Assembly (NCBI GenBank): GCA_020637815.1 | Contig: JACKJS010000001.1 | Span: forward strand, 1,178,001 to 1,242,000 | Direction of reading: 5' to 3' | Length of the DNA: 64,000 nucleotides | DNA from: Hyphomicrobiaceae bacterium | GTDB taxonomy: Bacteria > Pseudomonadota > Alphaproteobacteria > Rhizobiales > Methyloligellaceae | In this document: in pieces, positions 1 to 8,762 of the stretch | How positions within the stretch are numbered: position 1 is the stretch's first letter | Layout: each line of letters opens with the position of its first letter | The notes under the pieces: model-generated | Database searches by the model: none | The model's input: the letters and a program-made list of their open reading frames with translations, nothing else | What the model was told of the DNA's origin: nothing | Position numbers and translations under genes: made by a program

Positions 1-666
1 GCCCTCAGCCATCCATTCAGCGTGGCCTACGCCCTGCACCATAGCTGTCTGCTGCACTATTACCTCGGCATGCCGACACGCTTGAGCGAGTTTGCCAATG
101 AGCAGGTCCAATTCTGCACTGATCAAGGTTTTCCCCTGTTTCGGGCAACCGGCACGATCTTCGTCGCAACCGCTGCGCTGATTGATGGTGATGCTCATGG
201 GGCCTTGCCGGGGCTCGTAAGGGGTCTCGATGCCTATCGGAGTACCGGAGCCGGTCTTGCCGTTCCCTATTATTTCGGGCTGTTGGGGGCTGCCCTCATC
301 AAGAGCCGTCGACTGAAGGAGGCGGAGGAAGCCTTGGACACGGGGCTCGAAATAGCGATGCAGAATGCAGATCGCTTTCATGATGCAGAACTACATCGAT
401 TGAAGGGCGACCTTGCACTGAGCCAGGATCACCCTGCTGAAGAGGTTCAGAAGCACTACCAGACCGCATTCGAACTCGCGCACAGCCAACAAAGCAGGGC
501 GATGGAGCTACGGGCCGCGACAAGTGCTGCCAAGCTCGCCATCGGAGCGGATCGGCCCATCGAAGCGCTCCATCGACTGTCGACGATCCTCTCCCAATTT
601 GCGGAGGGCTTGGGAACGACTGATGTCACCGAAGCCAGGGCAGTGCTCGGCAGGCACCATTCCTAG
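1..666 (+). CDS. TPR-rich protein, C-terminal part (5' end outside window)
   Basis: The frame is open from base 1 and ends at a stop at 666, so only the last ~221 residues are visible. They are alpha-helical with TPR-like pairs, for example LKEAEEALDTGLEIA and HRLKGDLALSQDHP. This pattern is known from the C-terminal TPR region of large predicted-ATPase/adenylate-cyclase-like or LuxR-type regulators in alphaproteobacteria. No catalytic domain is in view, so the full architecture is inferred. No transmembrane segment is seen. Just downstream lie remnants of outer-membrane genes, so this copy may border a decaying region. Confidence 0.65.
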   Translation, partial: ALSHPFSVAYALHHSCLLHYYLGMPTRLSEFANEQVQFCTDQGFPLFRATGTIFVATAALIDGDAHGALPGLVRGLDAYRSTGAGLAVPYYFGLLGAALIKSRRLKEAEEALDTGLEIAMQNADRFHDAELHRLKGDLALSQDHPAEEVQKHYQTAFELAHSQQSRAMELRAATSAAKLAIGADRPIEALHRLSTILSQFAEGLGTTDVTEARAVLGRHHS

Positions 667-690
667 TGGCGCGTGGCACCACGACTGCTT

Positions 691-919
691 TTGGCACGGA
701 GCGGACCTCGTCCCTGCCGCAAGCCTCGCTTTCGCCACCACCGGCATTGGCTTCGACATCGCCGGCGTGCCGCTGGCCGAAGACAGCGCCCTGCTCGATG
801 CGGGCGTCGACTTCGCGCTGACCGATCGTCTGTCTGCCGGCGTCTCCTACCAGGGCCAATACGCGGACAGCGTCTCCGACAATGCCGTCAAAGGGCGTCT
901 CACCTGGCTATTCAACTGA
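691..919 (+). pseudogene. Autotransporter beta-barrel C-terminal remnant
   Basis: A stretch of about 75 codons reads like the last strands of an autotransporter barrel. It contains LAFATTGIGFDIAGVPLAED, then DAGVDFALTDRLSAGVSYQG, and ends NAVKGRLTWLFN, with the aromatic near-terminal residue usual for Omp85-assembled barrels. No passenger, signal peptide or remaining barrel precedes it. The in-frame upstream codons overlap the end of the TPR gene in another frame and look non-coding. The piece is therefore best read as a 5'-truncated relic. A hairpin at 943-984 may be its original terminator. Confidence 0.6.
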
Positions 920-942
920 AGCCGTGATGTCCGCTCCTGGCA

Positions 943-984
943 CGAAGCGGGCGTAGCCGGTCGGTGTTCTTTACGCCCGCTTCG
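943..984 (+). terminator. Candidate terminator hairpin after the autotransporter relic
   Basis: CGAAGCGGGCGTA at 943-955 is perfectly complementary to TACGCCCGCTTCG at 972-984, giving a 13-bp stem with a 16-nt loop. There is no clear T-run, so termination is inferred from the stem and its position between the relic and the oppositely oriented SphA-like pseudogene. Confidence 0.4.
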
Positions 985-1029
985 CGCCAGAAACAGACAT
1001 CGCCTGAATAAGCTTTACCCAGCCGCTTT

Positions 1030-1525
1030 TCATACAAGATCCGGGGGCGCGGAGACGTGCCCAGACAACGGGAACGAGACCGTCAGTAGGCCAAGAGACA
1101 GGGTCGCGAGCGCGTCGAGATCGGGGGCGACGTCCTTGGAGCCGAAGGGAACGATGGCCCCAAATCCGACATTGCCGCCGAGCGCTTCTCCCGGCGCGAC
1201 CCACAGCTCCGACGGCAGATTGTAGTAGACCAGACCGGTGACCTCGGCCGTCGCCCGGACGAGAAGATCGCCTTTGAGATTGAGTTCCCGGGCGGTGGGG
1301 CTGATGTCCTGGAGCGCGACGCCGCCGGCCGATGCGGCGCCGGCGCTGCCTTCATAGAACATGTTCACATCGACAAATTAGGTGCCTGGCGGCGGTACGA
1401 AGCCTGACATGGAGGCTTGGTCCCGAGCGCGTACCAGCCGCCGCATTTTCCGCAGCCTCAGGCGCACGCGCACCGCACCCGCCCCAAACGGCGATCACCG
1501 TAAAGAGTGCCGCGTGGCCTTTCAT
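1030..1525 (-). pseudogene. SphA-like outer-membrane protein (phenol meta-pathway family), broken
   Basis: A GGAGGG ribosome site precedes ATG at 1525 and a plausible signal peptide (MKGHAALFTVIAVWGG). The family-like reading then needs two frame changes near 1415-1450 (frames giving AENAA, WYALGTK and ASMSGFVPPPGT). A TAA at 1378-1380 follows directly after SGFVPPPGT. Beyond it the frame resumes with FVDVNMFYEGSAGAA, LPSELWVAPGEALGGNVGFG and DALATLSLG, which resemble the SphA/transporter barrel family. The frame ends at 1030 after fewer than 120 further codons, whereas intact members are around 300 residues. Two frameshifts, a stop and a 3' truncation make this a pseudogene. Confidence 0.7.
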
Positions 1526-1753
1526 GGTGTGCCCTCCATGCTGGTTTTTGCGGTAGTTTACCTCCAATCAGTGCCCAACTCGAAAAGGTCGTTTGCTTCC
1601 GCGGGCAGCCAATCCGACCTTCGCGTTCGTCCATTCGGGGGGAAGGGTGCAGCACCCGAGCCGGTCAGGTCGCTGTGTGCAGGACAAATTCGCAGCCTGT
1701 TCCTATAGCTGCCGAGATCGCCCGTGGGCGATTGCCACAACGAGGTGAGGCAC

Positions 1754-3163
1754 CTAATTTGGCAGGGAGAAATAGCGCGTGGCGCCGATTCTGCCGACGT
1801 GTAGGTCATTCTCGAAGGAACCGTGCAAGGGCGGGATCGGCCAGCCCAAGGCAGGGTCCGGCCGAAGAGTGAAGCTCTCGTCGGCGAAGTGCGTGTAGCG
1901 GTACTCAGCCCTGAGGGTCCAAAGAGGCGAAAGCTTCTTCTCTATCCCGGCGCCGGCAGTGATACCGTTGGAGCCAAAGTCTCGAAGCGGTTCGAAACTG
2001 GCCTGCGACACGAACTCTTCCACGTCGAAGTGTCCGTAGGTCCAGCCGAGCAAACCGTAGAGCAGCGTGTCGGGCGTCACGAGCCACCCGGCCCGCCCGA
2101 GCACGGAGATCATCCATTCGAGTTCCAGCTGATTGACGTCCTGGCCTCGAACGGAAGAGGCGGCGACGTTTTCGTCCTCGGAGTCGAAGTTGAGCTGGCC
2201 TAGACTGCCCTCGACCTGAACGCCGAGGACGATGCGCGGTGCGACCTGGGCATTCGCCCCCACATAGATGTCTGCGACCCCACTGACATTCGTCTTTGGC
2301 GAGCTCGAGAATTCGAAGCCCGCATGGTCGAACCAACCCGACGAACGGCCACCGCCAAGCCCCGCCGAAAGACCCCAATAAGGACCGGTCCATTCGCTGG
2401 CCCAGTCCCCGTTGCTTTGGCCGGTCGAGGCCGGACCAGGGGCGTCGGCGGGCTCATGGGAAGACGTGGGCGTCTCAACAACCGCGGTTTCGCCTGTCGC
2501 AGTCGCGGTGCCATAGTCCGTGCCAGGATAGGAACTCGCCTGCGACTGGCCCGCTGGAACACCGGTTAGAACCGCCCTTGGAACATGGACGGACAAATCC
2601 ATGCTGGTAGTGCTGACCACGACGTTGCGCCGCTCGATCACGCGGCCATCCTTCTTGATGACCATGACCAAGGCCTGCCCACGATAGCGGTCGTCGATCT
2701 GAAATGCGGCGCGTCCTTGAGCGTCCGTCGTCACGACGGTGACGGCCGTCCTTTTCTCAGTCTCGTCTTGCCCCCCGGTCTCGCTTGCGGTCGAAGCGGA
2801 TGCCGCTCCGCCTGTGGCGGGAACAGCCGCCTGTTCGGTCTGTTCCTCTTTCGGCTGCGCAATGGCCGGAGGCGCGCCCGATGTGCCGGGTTCGGCCGCC
2901 GACTCCGGAGTTTCCCCCGCCGAAACCGGGGTTTGCGACGGCTCGGAGGAGGCCTGGTCTCCGGGCGTCTCCTCGGACGTCTCGGTTGTGAAGAGATCGA
3001 CGGGTTCGCCTGCCGCCGTTTCGAAGGTGATCTCGGCACCCGGCACCGGCTCGCCTTCCGAAACCACGTCCGTGGAAACCACCACGGCGCCAGCATCAGT
3101 CGAGCCACTAAAAATAAACAACAAAATCGTAGCGGTATAAACCGCCGCCCAACGCAACATCAT
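1754..3163 (-). CDS. Outer-membrane beta-barrel protein with split Ig/Cna-B-like N-terminus
   Basis: 469 residues. Residues 1-25 form a signal peptide. Residues ~27-58 (VVVSTDVVSEGEPVPGAEIT) and ~140-195 (TTDAQGRAAFQIDDRYRGQA) look like two halves of one Ig/carboxypeptidase-regulatory-like beta domain. They are separated by about 80 residues rich in E, P, T, S and A. A second disordered linker covers ~200-255. Residues ~258-469 form an OmpA/Omp25-type 8-strand barrel (TGPYWGLSAGLGGG; WTLRAEYRYTHF; IGATRYFSLPN). The gene follows the giant subtilisin gene on the same strand after a 127-bp gap, so co-expression is likely but unproven. The barrel call is firm; the Ig-like call is inference from strand pattern. 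Confidence 0.75.
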   Translation of the reverse strand: MMLRWAAVYTATILLFIFSGSTDAGAVVVSTDVVSEGEPVPGAEITFETAAGEPVDLFTTETSEETPGDQASSEPSQTPVSAGETPESAAEPGTSGAPPAIAQPKEEQTEQAAVPATGGAASASTASETGGQDETEKRTAVTVVTTDAQGRAAFQIDDRYRGQALVMVIKKDGRVIERRNVVVSTTSMDLSVHVPRAVLTGVPAGQSQASSYPGTDYGTATATGETAVVETPTSSHEPADAPGPASTGQSNGDWASEWTGPYWGLSAGLGGGRSSGWFDHAGFEFSSSPKTNVSGVADIYVGANAQVAPRIVLGVQVEGSLGQLNFDSEDENVAASSVRGQDVNQLELEWMISVLGRAGWLVTPDTLLYGLLGWTYGHFDVEEFVSQASFEPLRDFGSNGITAGAGIEKKLSPLWTLRAEYRYTHFADESFTLRPDPALGWPIPPLHGSFENDLHVGRIGATRYFSLPN

Positions 3164-3290
3164 TGGCCCCGTTCGTCTGTATACAGCCCTAGCTTATAGG
3201 CCTCCCGCCGTCCGCTGGCGGCAAATATGCAACAGACGCAAACTCTTTGATCTCGCGAGCGGCAGCGCAGAACGACCCGCGCCATGCCCG

Positions 3291-6200
3291 CTATCCCAGC
3301 GTCACAGCAAAACGCGCCTCACGCTCGGTGCCGTCCTTGTGCCGCGTGATCAGACGGATCGTCCATTCCTTCGACCCAGCGAACGCCGCGGCCGGAATAT
3401 CCATCAGAATGTCGTCCTTCACGGGCGCGGCGATGCGCTTCCTGATCGTGAGCCATTTCTCGGGATCCTTGCCCTTGCCGAGACTGAGTGACGCCTCGTC
3501 GAAGTCGTCGGCGTCGGCCGTACCCACGAGTTGCAGCATCGACTTGCCATCCACACGAACGGGTTTGGCTGCCGTGATCCGGCTCTCCACGTTGTGCGCG
3601 GGATCTGCTTCGAGCGCGGCGCCGACATCGACTAGGCCATAGCCTGTGTAATTGTCGATGCCCGGAACCTCGATGTCGCGCGCCGAATTCAGCAGCATGC
3701 GACGGACCGCTTGCGCGTCGAGGTTCGGACGGAGCGACATGATGAGCGAAGCGGCTCCAGAGACAATCGGCGCGGCAAAAGACGTGCCGCTGGCCCGGTA
3801 GTAGGCGCGGGAGTCCCCGATAATCCCTTCGCCTTTTTGGTATTCGACGCCACGGATGACCGAGAGCAAATCAGTATTGCGTGCGCGCAGGCTCATCACG
3901 TCGACGCCTGGCGCCGAGATATCGACCTCCTCGCCCCAGTTGGAGAAGCCGGCCCTGCGGTCGCGTTGATCCGTGGCGGAAACCGTCATGACGCCCTCGG
4001 TGCCGGCGGGGCCGAATCCCGACACATCCGTCGCGCTGTTACCCGCGGCAACGACCACGAGCGCGCCCTTGGAGTTGGCATAATCGATGGCGAGTGCCGC
4101 GGCGGGGCTCAGCCCCTGTCCGCCAAGGCTGAGATTGATCACCTTGGCACCGTTGTCCGCGGCATAGGCAATCGCCTCGGCAGCCGTCGATGCATGTCCG
4201 TGACCGAATGCATCCAGCGCCTTCAGCGGCATCAGGCGGACGTTGGGGTTGACGCCCGCAATCCCCTTGCTGTTGTCGCTCGCAGCACCGATGATTCCGG
4301 CGATGAACGTGCCGTGCCCGTCGTAATCCCAAGGTTCGTTGTTTTGGTCGACAAAGTTCCACCCGATGACATCGTCGACATAGCCATTGCCGTCGTCGTC
4401 GATCCCATTATCGGGAATCTCACCTTCGTTGCGCCAGAGGTTCTTCCGGTCGAGGTCCGGGTGAAACCAGTCAATGCCGGTATCCACGACGGCCACTGTT
4501 ACCGGCTCTGCATCCGCGTTGTCACGGGCCGTCGAGATCATCTCTTCGGTGAAGCCGGCGCGCTTGATCGCCCATTGGTCGTCGTATTTCTGGCCCCAAA
4601 GGCCCTTGCTGCTGAAATAGGGGTCGTTGACCTCCTGTTTGGACCAGCACGGGTCGGGCTTGAACCAGGAAAACCAATTGTTGGCCGCGACGCGCTTTTT
4701 GACTTCGTCGACCTGCTGTTTGGGCACCGCGAACTGTACGATCGGCTGAGTGCCGATGGAGAACGCATTTGTGGCCAGTGAGGCGACCACGTCGTCCGCC
4801 ATCATGGCCTCGAACGCGTCCGCGTCCTGCAAAGCCGCCACATAGGAGTCCTTAGGCTCCGCATCGACTGGTAACGAGACCCGCCGCGTGGCGCTCGCTT
4901 TGCCGTCGGCCGAGCGCGAGGCGGCCTCCCGGCCTTGCGCAGACGCCACCTCGCCGGTGTCCGCTGGCTGATCGCTCGCGTCTATCCGGCCTGGATTGGG
5001 CAGCTTCTGCCGTTCCCTTTCTTTCTTCTTGGCTTCCTTGATCCGCCGGTTGAGCGCCTTGCGCGCCTCTTCCGTCTGTTTGAGCTTGGCTTTGGCCTCT
5101 TCGACCTTCTTTTTCTGCGTCTCAAGCTCGGCCTTCTTGGCCGGATCGCGCGACATCTCCTCGTCAATAATCTTGTCGATCTTCTCCTGGGCGTCGCGAT
5201 CGTACTTATCCTTGAACTCGGCCTGAAGCTGGTGCTCGTCGTCTCTAACCTTGAGGCCACCTCCGCAGCACGACCCGCCACCGTGTTTGGTTATTTCCTT
5301 CAGCTTCTTCACGAAGTCCGGATCCTGACCTTCAAGGTCCTCCGGCTTGAGTTGATCGGCGTGCCCCCTGTCGTCGACCTTTCCTTGCAGTTCAACATTG
5401 CGAAGCCATCTCTCGCGCGCTTCCTCCTTTGCCTCCGCCTTCTTCTTTTCTCCTTCCGGGCTCAATTTTTGGCCATCGCGGAGCTTGCGAAGCTTGCCGG
5501 ACTCTGTCTCAGCCTGCCTGCGAAGCTCGGCTTCCTTTTGCTTGAGCTCCTTCTGCTCCGGCGTCTCGGCTTCGGGTGCTTCGTTGCCGCTCGGGGTCGT
5601 CAGGGACGCAAGCACGATTTCCCCGTCGTCGTCCGTGAACCCACCGTCGGCGTCGTCGTCGAAGAATGACGCGTCGTCGAACGTTTCCTCGCTCGTCGCG
5701 GACACCTCGATGACCTCCCCGCCAGGCAGGGGCGGCGTGTCGGGCAGCAGCTTGACGCCGACCTTTCTGATCTTGTCGCCGGTCTGCGCATCGACGACGG
5801 CGAGCGCGACAATTTCCACAACGGCTTTGACGAGACCAAGGTCGGTCTCCTCGTACTCGTCTTGCGGGACGTCGCGCGGCTCGTCCTCAGGCGTCGACGT
5901 CACCGGCACGCTGGTGTGTGGCGTATCCTCATCGGGCGTGTTTTCCGTCGGCGTCTCTTCGTGCGGAACATCCCTCGGCTCATCCGTCGTCTCCGGGACC
6001 GAAGCGACGGGCACCTCTTTCGGGGTCTCTTCACGCGGGACGTCGCGCGGCTCGTCGGAGTCCTGGGGCTGGTCCTTCGGAACCGAGGCAACCGGGACAT
6101 CGGGCCGCGGCACATCGCGGGGTTCCCCGTTGTCGCCGTGGTCCGTCACGCGAGGCGTGGCCTCGTCGTAAATTTCCTGCTCGTTCACATAATAGGTGGT

Positions 6201-7103
6201 GCCGACGCAGACCTCAGGAACTTGAACCGCGATCCGCACGGTCTGGGGCTCGTCGGGAAATGTCAGCGCGGTAAGCGTTCCATCCCCGCACCGCTCAGGG
6301 TCGAATTCGAGGCTCGATATATCGTCGTACTCGTCGTCATAGTCCTCGTCGTACTGATCATCCGCCCCCTTTTCCAGAGTGGTACCCTGCTTGTCGCCTC
6401 GCATCCGCTCGAACATGCGGCGGAGGTCCGACTTGCTGAACTTGAATCGAAGATTTGCCCGCCGGAACTCGCGGTTCGCCTTCTCCTTGGCCTCACGGTA
6501 TCTCTGAATCTCGCCGCTACCGAAGCGTTGGGACGCGATCTCCATGTCCTTTTTCAGCTGTTTTTTGGCATCGTAATATCTCTTGTTGTTCTTCTTGTGC
6601 TCCTCCTCAGCCTTCTTTAGTTCCTCGCGCCATTTGGCGGTGTCCTTTTTGTTGCAAAACAGATTCTCGATTTTCTTCTTTGAACGCTCCCGGGCCTGCC
6701 TCGTAGCCTCTATGTCTCCTTCGTCGCTTTGTATGATCTGCACAAAGTCGTCTTTGTTTGCAGTTCTCGATTCTATCTCGTGCCGAACCTTGTGAAGCTC
6801 GTCTCTAACCTTCTCGAGCTTCGTCCTCACCGCTTGTTCTTCCTTGGAGCCGGCATCGGTCTCGCGGAGCTGTTTGAGAAGTTCCGTTTCCTTCTCCACC
6901 CCGCTTCGCCGTTCTTTGTCGAGACGCTTCAGCGAGTCTTGGTTGCGCGCCTCTCCGACATTCGAGCTGGACCCATTCTCCGACTGGGCCATTGCGGGCG
7001 AGGGACCTCCGGCGATCGCGGCGGCCATGCAGATTGCGAGAATGAGCGCGGCGAGGCCGGGGCGCTCCGACCGTTGCGGTCTTGGTGACATCGTCCTGAA
7101 CAT
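3291..7103 (-). CDS. Giant secreted subtilisin-like (S8) serine peptidase
   Basis: 1270 residues. The start at 7103 is supported by GGGGAGG six bases upstream and a signal peptide ending near SPAMAQ (residue ~40). Residues ~50-240 are lysine/glutamate-rich coiled coil. Residues 247-263 are very acidic. Residues 326-412 carry four EPRDVP repeats. Residues ~424-500 are a beta-rich Ig-like segment with an acidic insert. Residues ~515-700 are a second coiled coil broken by HGGGSCCGGG at 607-616. The peptidase domain spans ~840-1165 with the full catalytic set: Asp874 (VVDTGID), His930 (DGHGTF), oxyanion Asn1022 (AAGNS) and Ser1108 (GTSFAAP). About 100 C-terminal residues follow, beta-rich (P/Hyalin-like role unknown). 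The peptidase should be active; substrate and the role of the N-terminal half are unknown. Confidence 0.85.
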   Translation of the reverse strand: MFRTMSPRPQRSERPGLAALILAICMAAAIAGGPSPAMAQSENGSSSNVGEARNQDSLKRLDKERRSGVEKETELLKQLRETDAGSKEEQAVRTKLEKVRDELHKVRHEIESRTANKDDFVQIIQSDEGDIEATRQARERSKKKIENLFCNKKDTAKWREELKKAEEEHKKNNKRYYDAKKQLKKDMEIASQRFGSGEIQRYREAKEKANREFRRANLRFKFSKSDLRRMFERMRGDKQGTTLEKGADDQYDEDYDDEYDDISSLEFDPERCGDGTLTALTFPDEPQTVRIAVQVPEVCVGTTYYVNEQEIYDEATPRVTDHGDNGEPRDVPRPDVPVASVPKDQPQDSDEPRDVPREETPKEVPVASVPETTDEPRDVPHEETPTENTPDEDTPHTSVPVTSTPEDEPRDVPQDEYEETDLGLVKAVVEIVALAVVDAQTGDKIRKVGVKLLPDTPPLPGGEVIEVSATSEETFDDASFFDDDADGGFTDDDGEIVLASLTTPSGNEAPEAETPEQKELKQKEAELRRQAETESGKLRKLRDGQKLSPEGEKKKAEAKEEARERWLRNVELQGKVDDRGHADQLKPEDLEGQDPDFVKKLKEITKHGGGSCCGGGLKVRDDEHQLQAEFKDKYDRDAQEKIDKIIDEEMSRDPAKKAELETQKKKVEEAKAKLKQTEEARKALNRRIKEAKKKERERQKLPNPGRIDASDQPADTGEVASAQGREAASRSADGKASATRRVSLPVDAEPKDSYVAALQDADAFEAMMADDVVASLATNAFSIGTQPIVQFAVPKQQVDEVKKRVAANNWFSWFKPDPCWSKQEVNDPYFSSKGLWGQKYDDQWAIKRAGFTEEMISTARDNADAEPVTVAVVDTGIDWFHPDLDRKNLWRNEGEIPDNGIDDDGNGYVDDVIGWNFVDQNNEPWDYDGHGTFIAGIIGAASDNSKGIAGVNPNVRLMPLKALDAFGHGHASTAAEAIAYAADNGAKVINLSLGGQGLSPAAALAIDYANSKGALVVVAAGNSATDVSGFGPAGTEGVMTVSATDQRDRRAGFSNWGEEVDISAPGVDVMSLRARNTDLLSVIRGVEYQKGEGIIGDSRAYYRASGTSFAAPIVSGAASLIMSLRPNLDAQAVRRMLLNSARDIEVPGIDNYTGYGLVDVGAALEADPAHNVESRITAAKPVRVDGKSMLQLVGTADADDFDEASLSLGKGKDPEKWLTIRKRIAAPVKDDILMDIPAAAFAGSKEWTIRLITRHKDGTEREARFAVTLG

Positions 7104-8234
7104 TGAATCGACCTCCCCATGGGCGTTGCCTCGCCCACTCTATGCGTTCGCTCCCTAAAATTCGGCTCGGAAATTAGCGGATTGCCCAGAACTGGAGGCT
7201 CGGTCGGAGCGACCTCTGCGCGATCCGTGGGCGCGTCGGCAAGCCCGCTGCCAAGCCTCGTCACGTCGACTGCCAAAGTCGCGTACGAATGCAAGCGTCA
7301 CCATGTCCGTCTCCCCAAGATCGCAGGCGTCGGAAACACCGGGATCGGCTGAGTCACGGAACCAGCGTTCAGGGTACCCCCTTTGGGAGGAACCGTCCAT
7401 CCGACCTGCAGTCCGCCGACCCAACGTTGCCGGCCCCGATCGGCGCGCACGTCTGCTGTGGGTCAGAAGCGGACATAGGGGTCCGAATTGGCGGCGTCTG
7501 ATTAGCACCTCTGAGCCGACATTGCCGACCTTGGGCTTGATGTTGGCCCAATCCCATAGGGAGACACCTGTGGATGGGAATCACGAATCACCTGCCGATG
7601 GCAGGTCCGGTTTCCGAAGCCGTCGAAGCCCAATCTCTCTTAATAGCACCTCACCGGGGTGCACCGAGTTCTGCCTTTGGTAGTGAATGCTCGGTCCCTT
7701 CGTGACAATCGATCTAATCGCGGCCTCTTTATTCTCGTGTATCGCGGCGCGAAGACGGGCTGGGACCTGCCAGGTTCAGCCAACCGGGCAGCTTTTGAGG
7801 AACTCGTTGTGGCGCTTCAGTCGTATTGGATGCGAGTCTCTCCGCAGTTTCCCTGGGTCGAGGACATCACCGTTATCGGCGTGGACCTGACAAAAAGGTG
7901 CCTAGAGAGATTCAGGGCCGAGCGAGGTTCACAATAGACGGGGGTGGCTTGAGTGCCCTTTTGATGCGGCCGTGCCCGACTAGGTGTCAGTCGATTCAGA
8001 ACTTCGGCACACATCATGATGCTAGGACGATGGTGAGACCATCTGGTCCTCGCAGAGTGTGATCCCCGAAATCGGCCTGTAGAGAAAAAGCGCGGGAAAC
8101 ACCCCTGCTCGCGCAAAGGCTGGCGTCTCTCTACACCCATTCCGCAGAACCGCCGCCAAGTAGTGGCGCACTTCCGCGGTTCTTCGGCGCCGTTTGGTGA
8201 GTGTCTCGAGAGAGCGAGCGATGCCACGACTACG
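7104..8234. other. 1.1 kb gene-poor accessory stretch
   Basis: Apart from the candidate fragment at 7659-7937, no frame here looks like a conserved protein. The DNA contains a GTGGGTCAGAAGCGGACAT stretch near 7456, resembling short intergenic sequences I associate with rhizobial genomes (recollection, not checked). It also holds a small perfect hairpin at 7590-7606. A larger interrupted hairpin at 8146-8183 (AGAACCGC/GCGGTTCT with an inner CGCCA/TGGCG) lies just past the tRNA-Gln 3' end and could terminate its transcript. The stretch looks like eroded island or intergenic DNA. Confidence 0.45.
7659..7937 (+). pseudogene. Orphan C-terminal fragment of unknown family
   Basis: A 92-codon frame opening with GTG. 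The central part (GLFILVYRGAKTGWDLPGSA, then ITVIGVDLTKR) alternates hydrophobic strands with a helix in a protein-like way, unlike the surrounding shadows. There is no ribosome site, and an in-frame stop lies a few codons upstream, so this is probably the tail of a larger lost gene. I do not recognise the family. It could also be a small functional gene. Confidence 0.25.
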
Positions 8235-8308
8235 TGGCTGGGGCGCCAGGATTCGAACCTGGGATCACGAGACCAAAACCCGTTGCCTTACCGCTTGGCC
8301 ACGCCCCA
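8235..8308 (-). tRNA. tRNA-Gln (anticodon TTG)
   Basis: Read on the minus strand, this 74-nt sequence has the 7-bp acceptor stem TGGGGCG/CGCCCCA, an anticodon arm with loop TTTTGGT (anticodon TTG), the T-arm GGTTCGAATCC and an encoded CCA end at 8235-8237. It sits at the border between the gene-poor accessory stretch and the conserved part of the window, a typical position for an integration site, although no integrase or duplicated 3' end is visible. Confidence 0.95.
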
Positions 8309-8524
8309 TCGCGCTTTGGAAGAAACCGCTCTACGGCCCGGCGAACCACACGACTCGACGGACGGTCTTGCCTTAAGAGAGCGGGCTGCCGTCCTACCAA
8401 TATCAGGCCGGTTCGGCAATGGCTGGGCGGGAATGAGCCCAAAAAACTTTCCGCCAAATGCGCCCTACTCCTTGTTGCGGGCACGGCGTGCGCCGTCTAT
8501 ATACGGTCCCTCTTCCAGCCAAGG

Positions 8525-8601
8525 CGGAGTGTAGCGCAGCCTGGTAGCGCACCTCGTTCGGGACGAGGGGGTCGCAGGTTCAAATCCTGCCACTCCGACC
8601 A
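8525..8601 (+). tRNA. tRNA-Pro (anticodon CGG)
   Basis: 77 nt with acceptor stem CGGAGTG/CACTCCG, anticodon stem-loop CTCGTTCGGGACGAG (anticodon CGG), T-arm GGTTCAAATCC and encoded CCA at 8599-8601. It is transcribed away from tRNA-Gln. The 215 bases between the two tRNAs hold no gene that I can support. Confidence 0.95.
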
Positions 8602-8683
8602 GCCTTATCAATAGGTTAGGTCTCGCCGCTGGTACCCTTGCCCGCAATCCTGACCGCAAACGATCCCTCCTGGGCGCGCACGG

Positions 8684-8712
8684 GCTTGAGCACGGGAAAC
8701 CCGTGCTCAAGC
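8684..8712. terminator. Strong hairpin between tRNA-Pro and the vWA gene
   Basis: GCTTGAGCACGGG (8684-8696) and CCCGTGCTCAAGC (8700-8712) form a perfect 13-bp stem with an AAA loop. It lies between converging transcription units, tRNA-Pro on plus and the vWA gene ending at 8763 on minus, and could serve both. Neither side has a long T-run, so Rho-independent function is uncertain. Confidence 0.5.
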
Positions 8713-8762
8713 GATCGCTTTGCGACAGCGCATGCAAGAAGAGCCAGACACGTAACGTCGAC

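Noticed and set aside
3711..4781. 356-codon open frame on plus strand
   Set aside because: Antisense to the subtilisin catalytic domain, whose Asp, His, Asn and Ser motifs are complete.
8235..8601. Integrative element bounded by the two tRNA genes
   Set aside because: Only about 215 bases separate the tRNAs, with no integrase, no duplicated tRNA end and no cargo gene.
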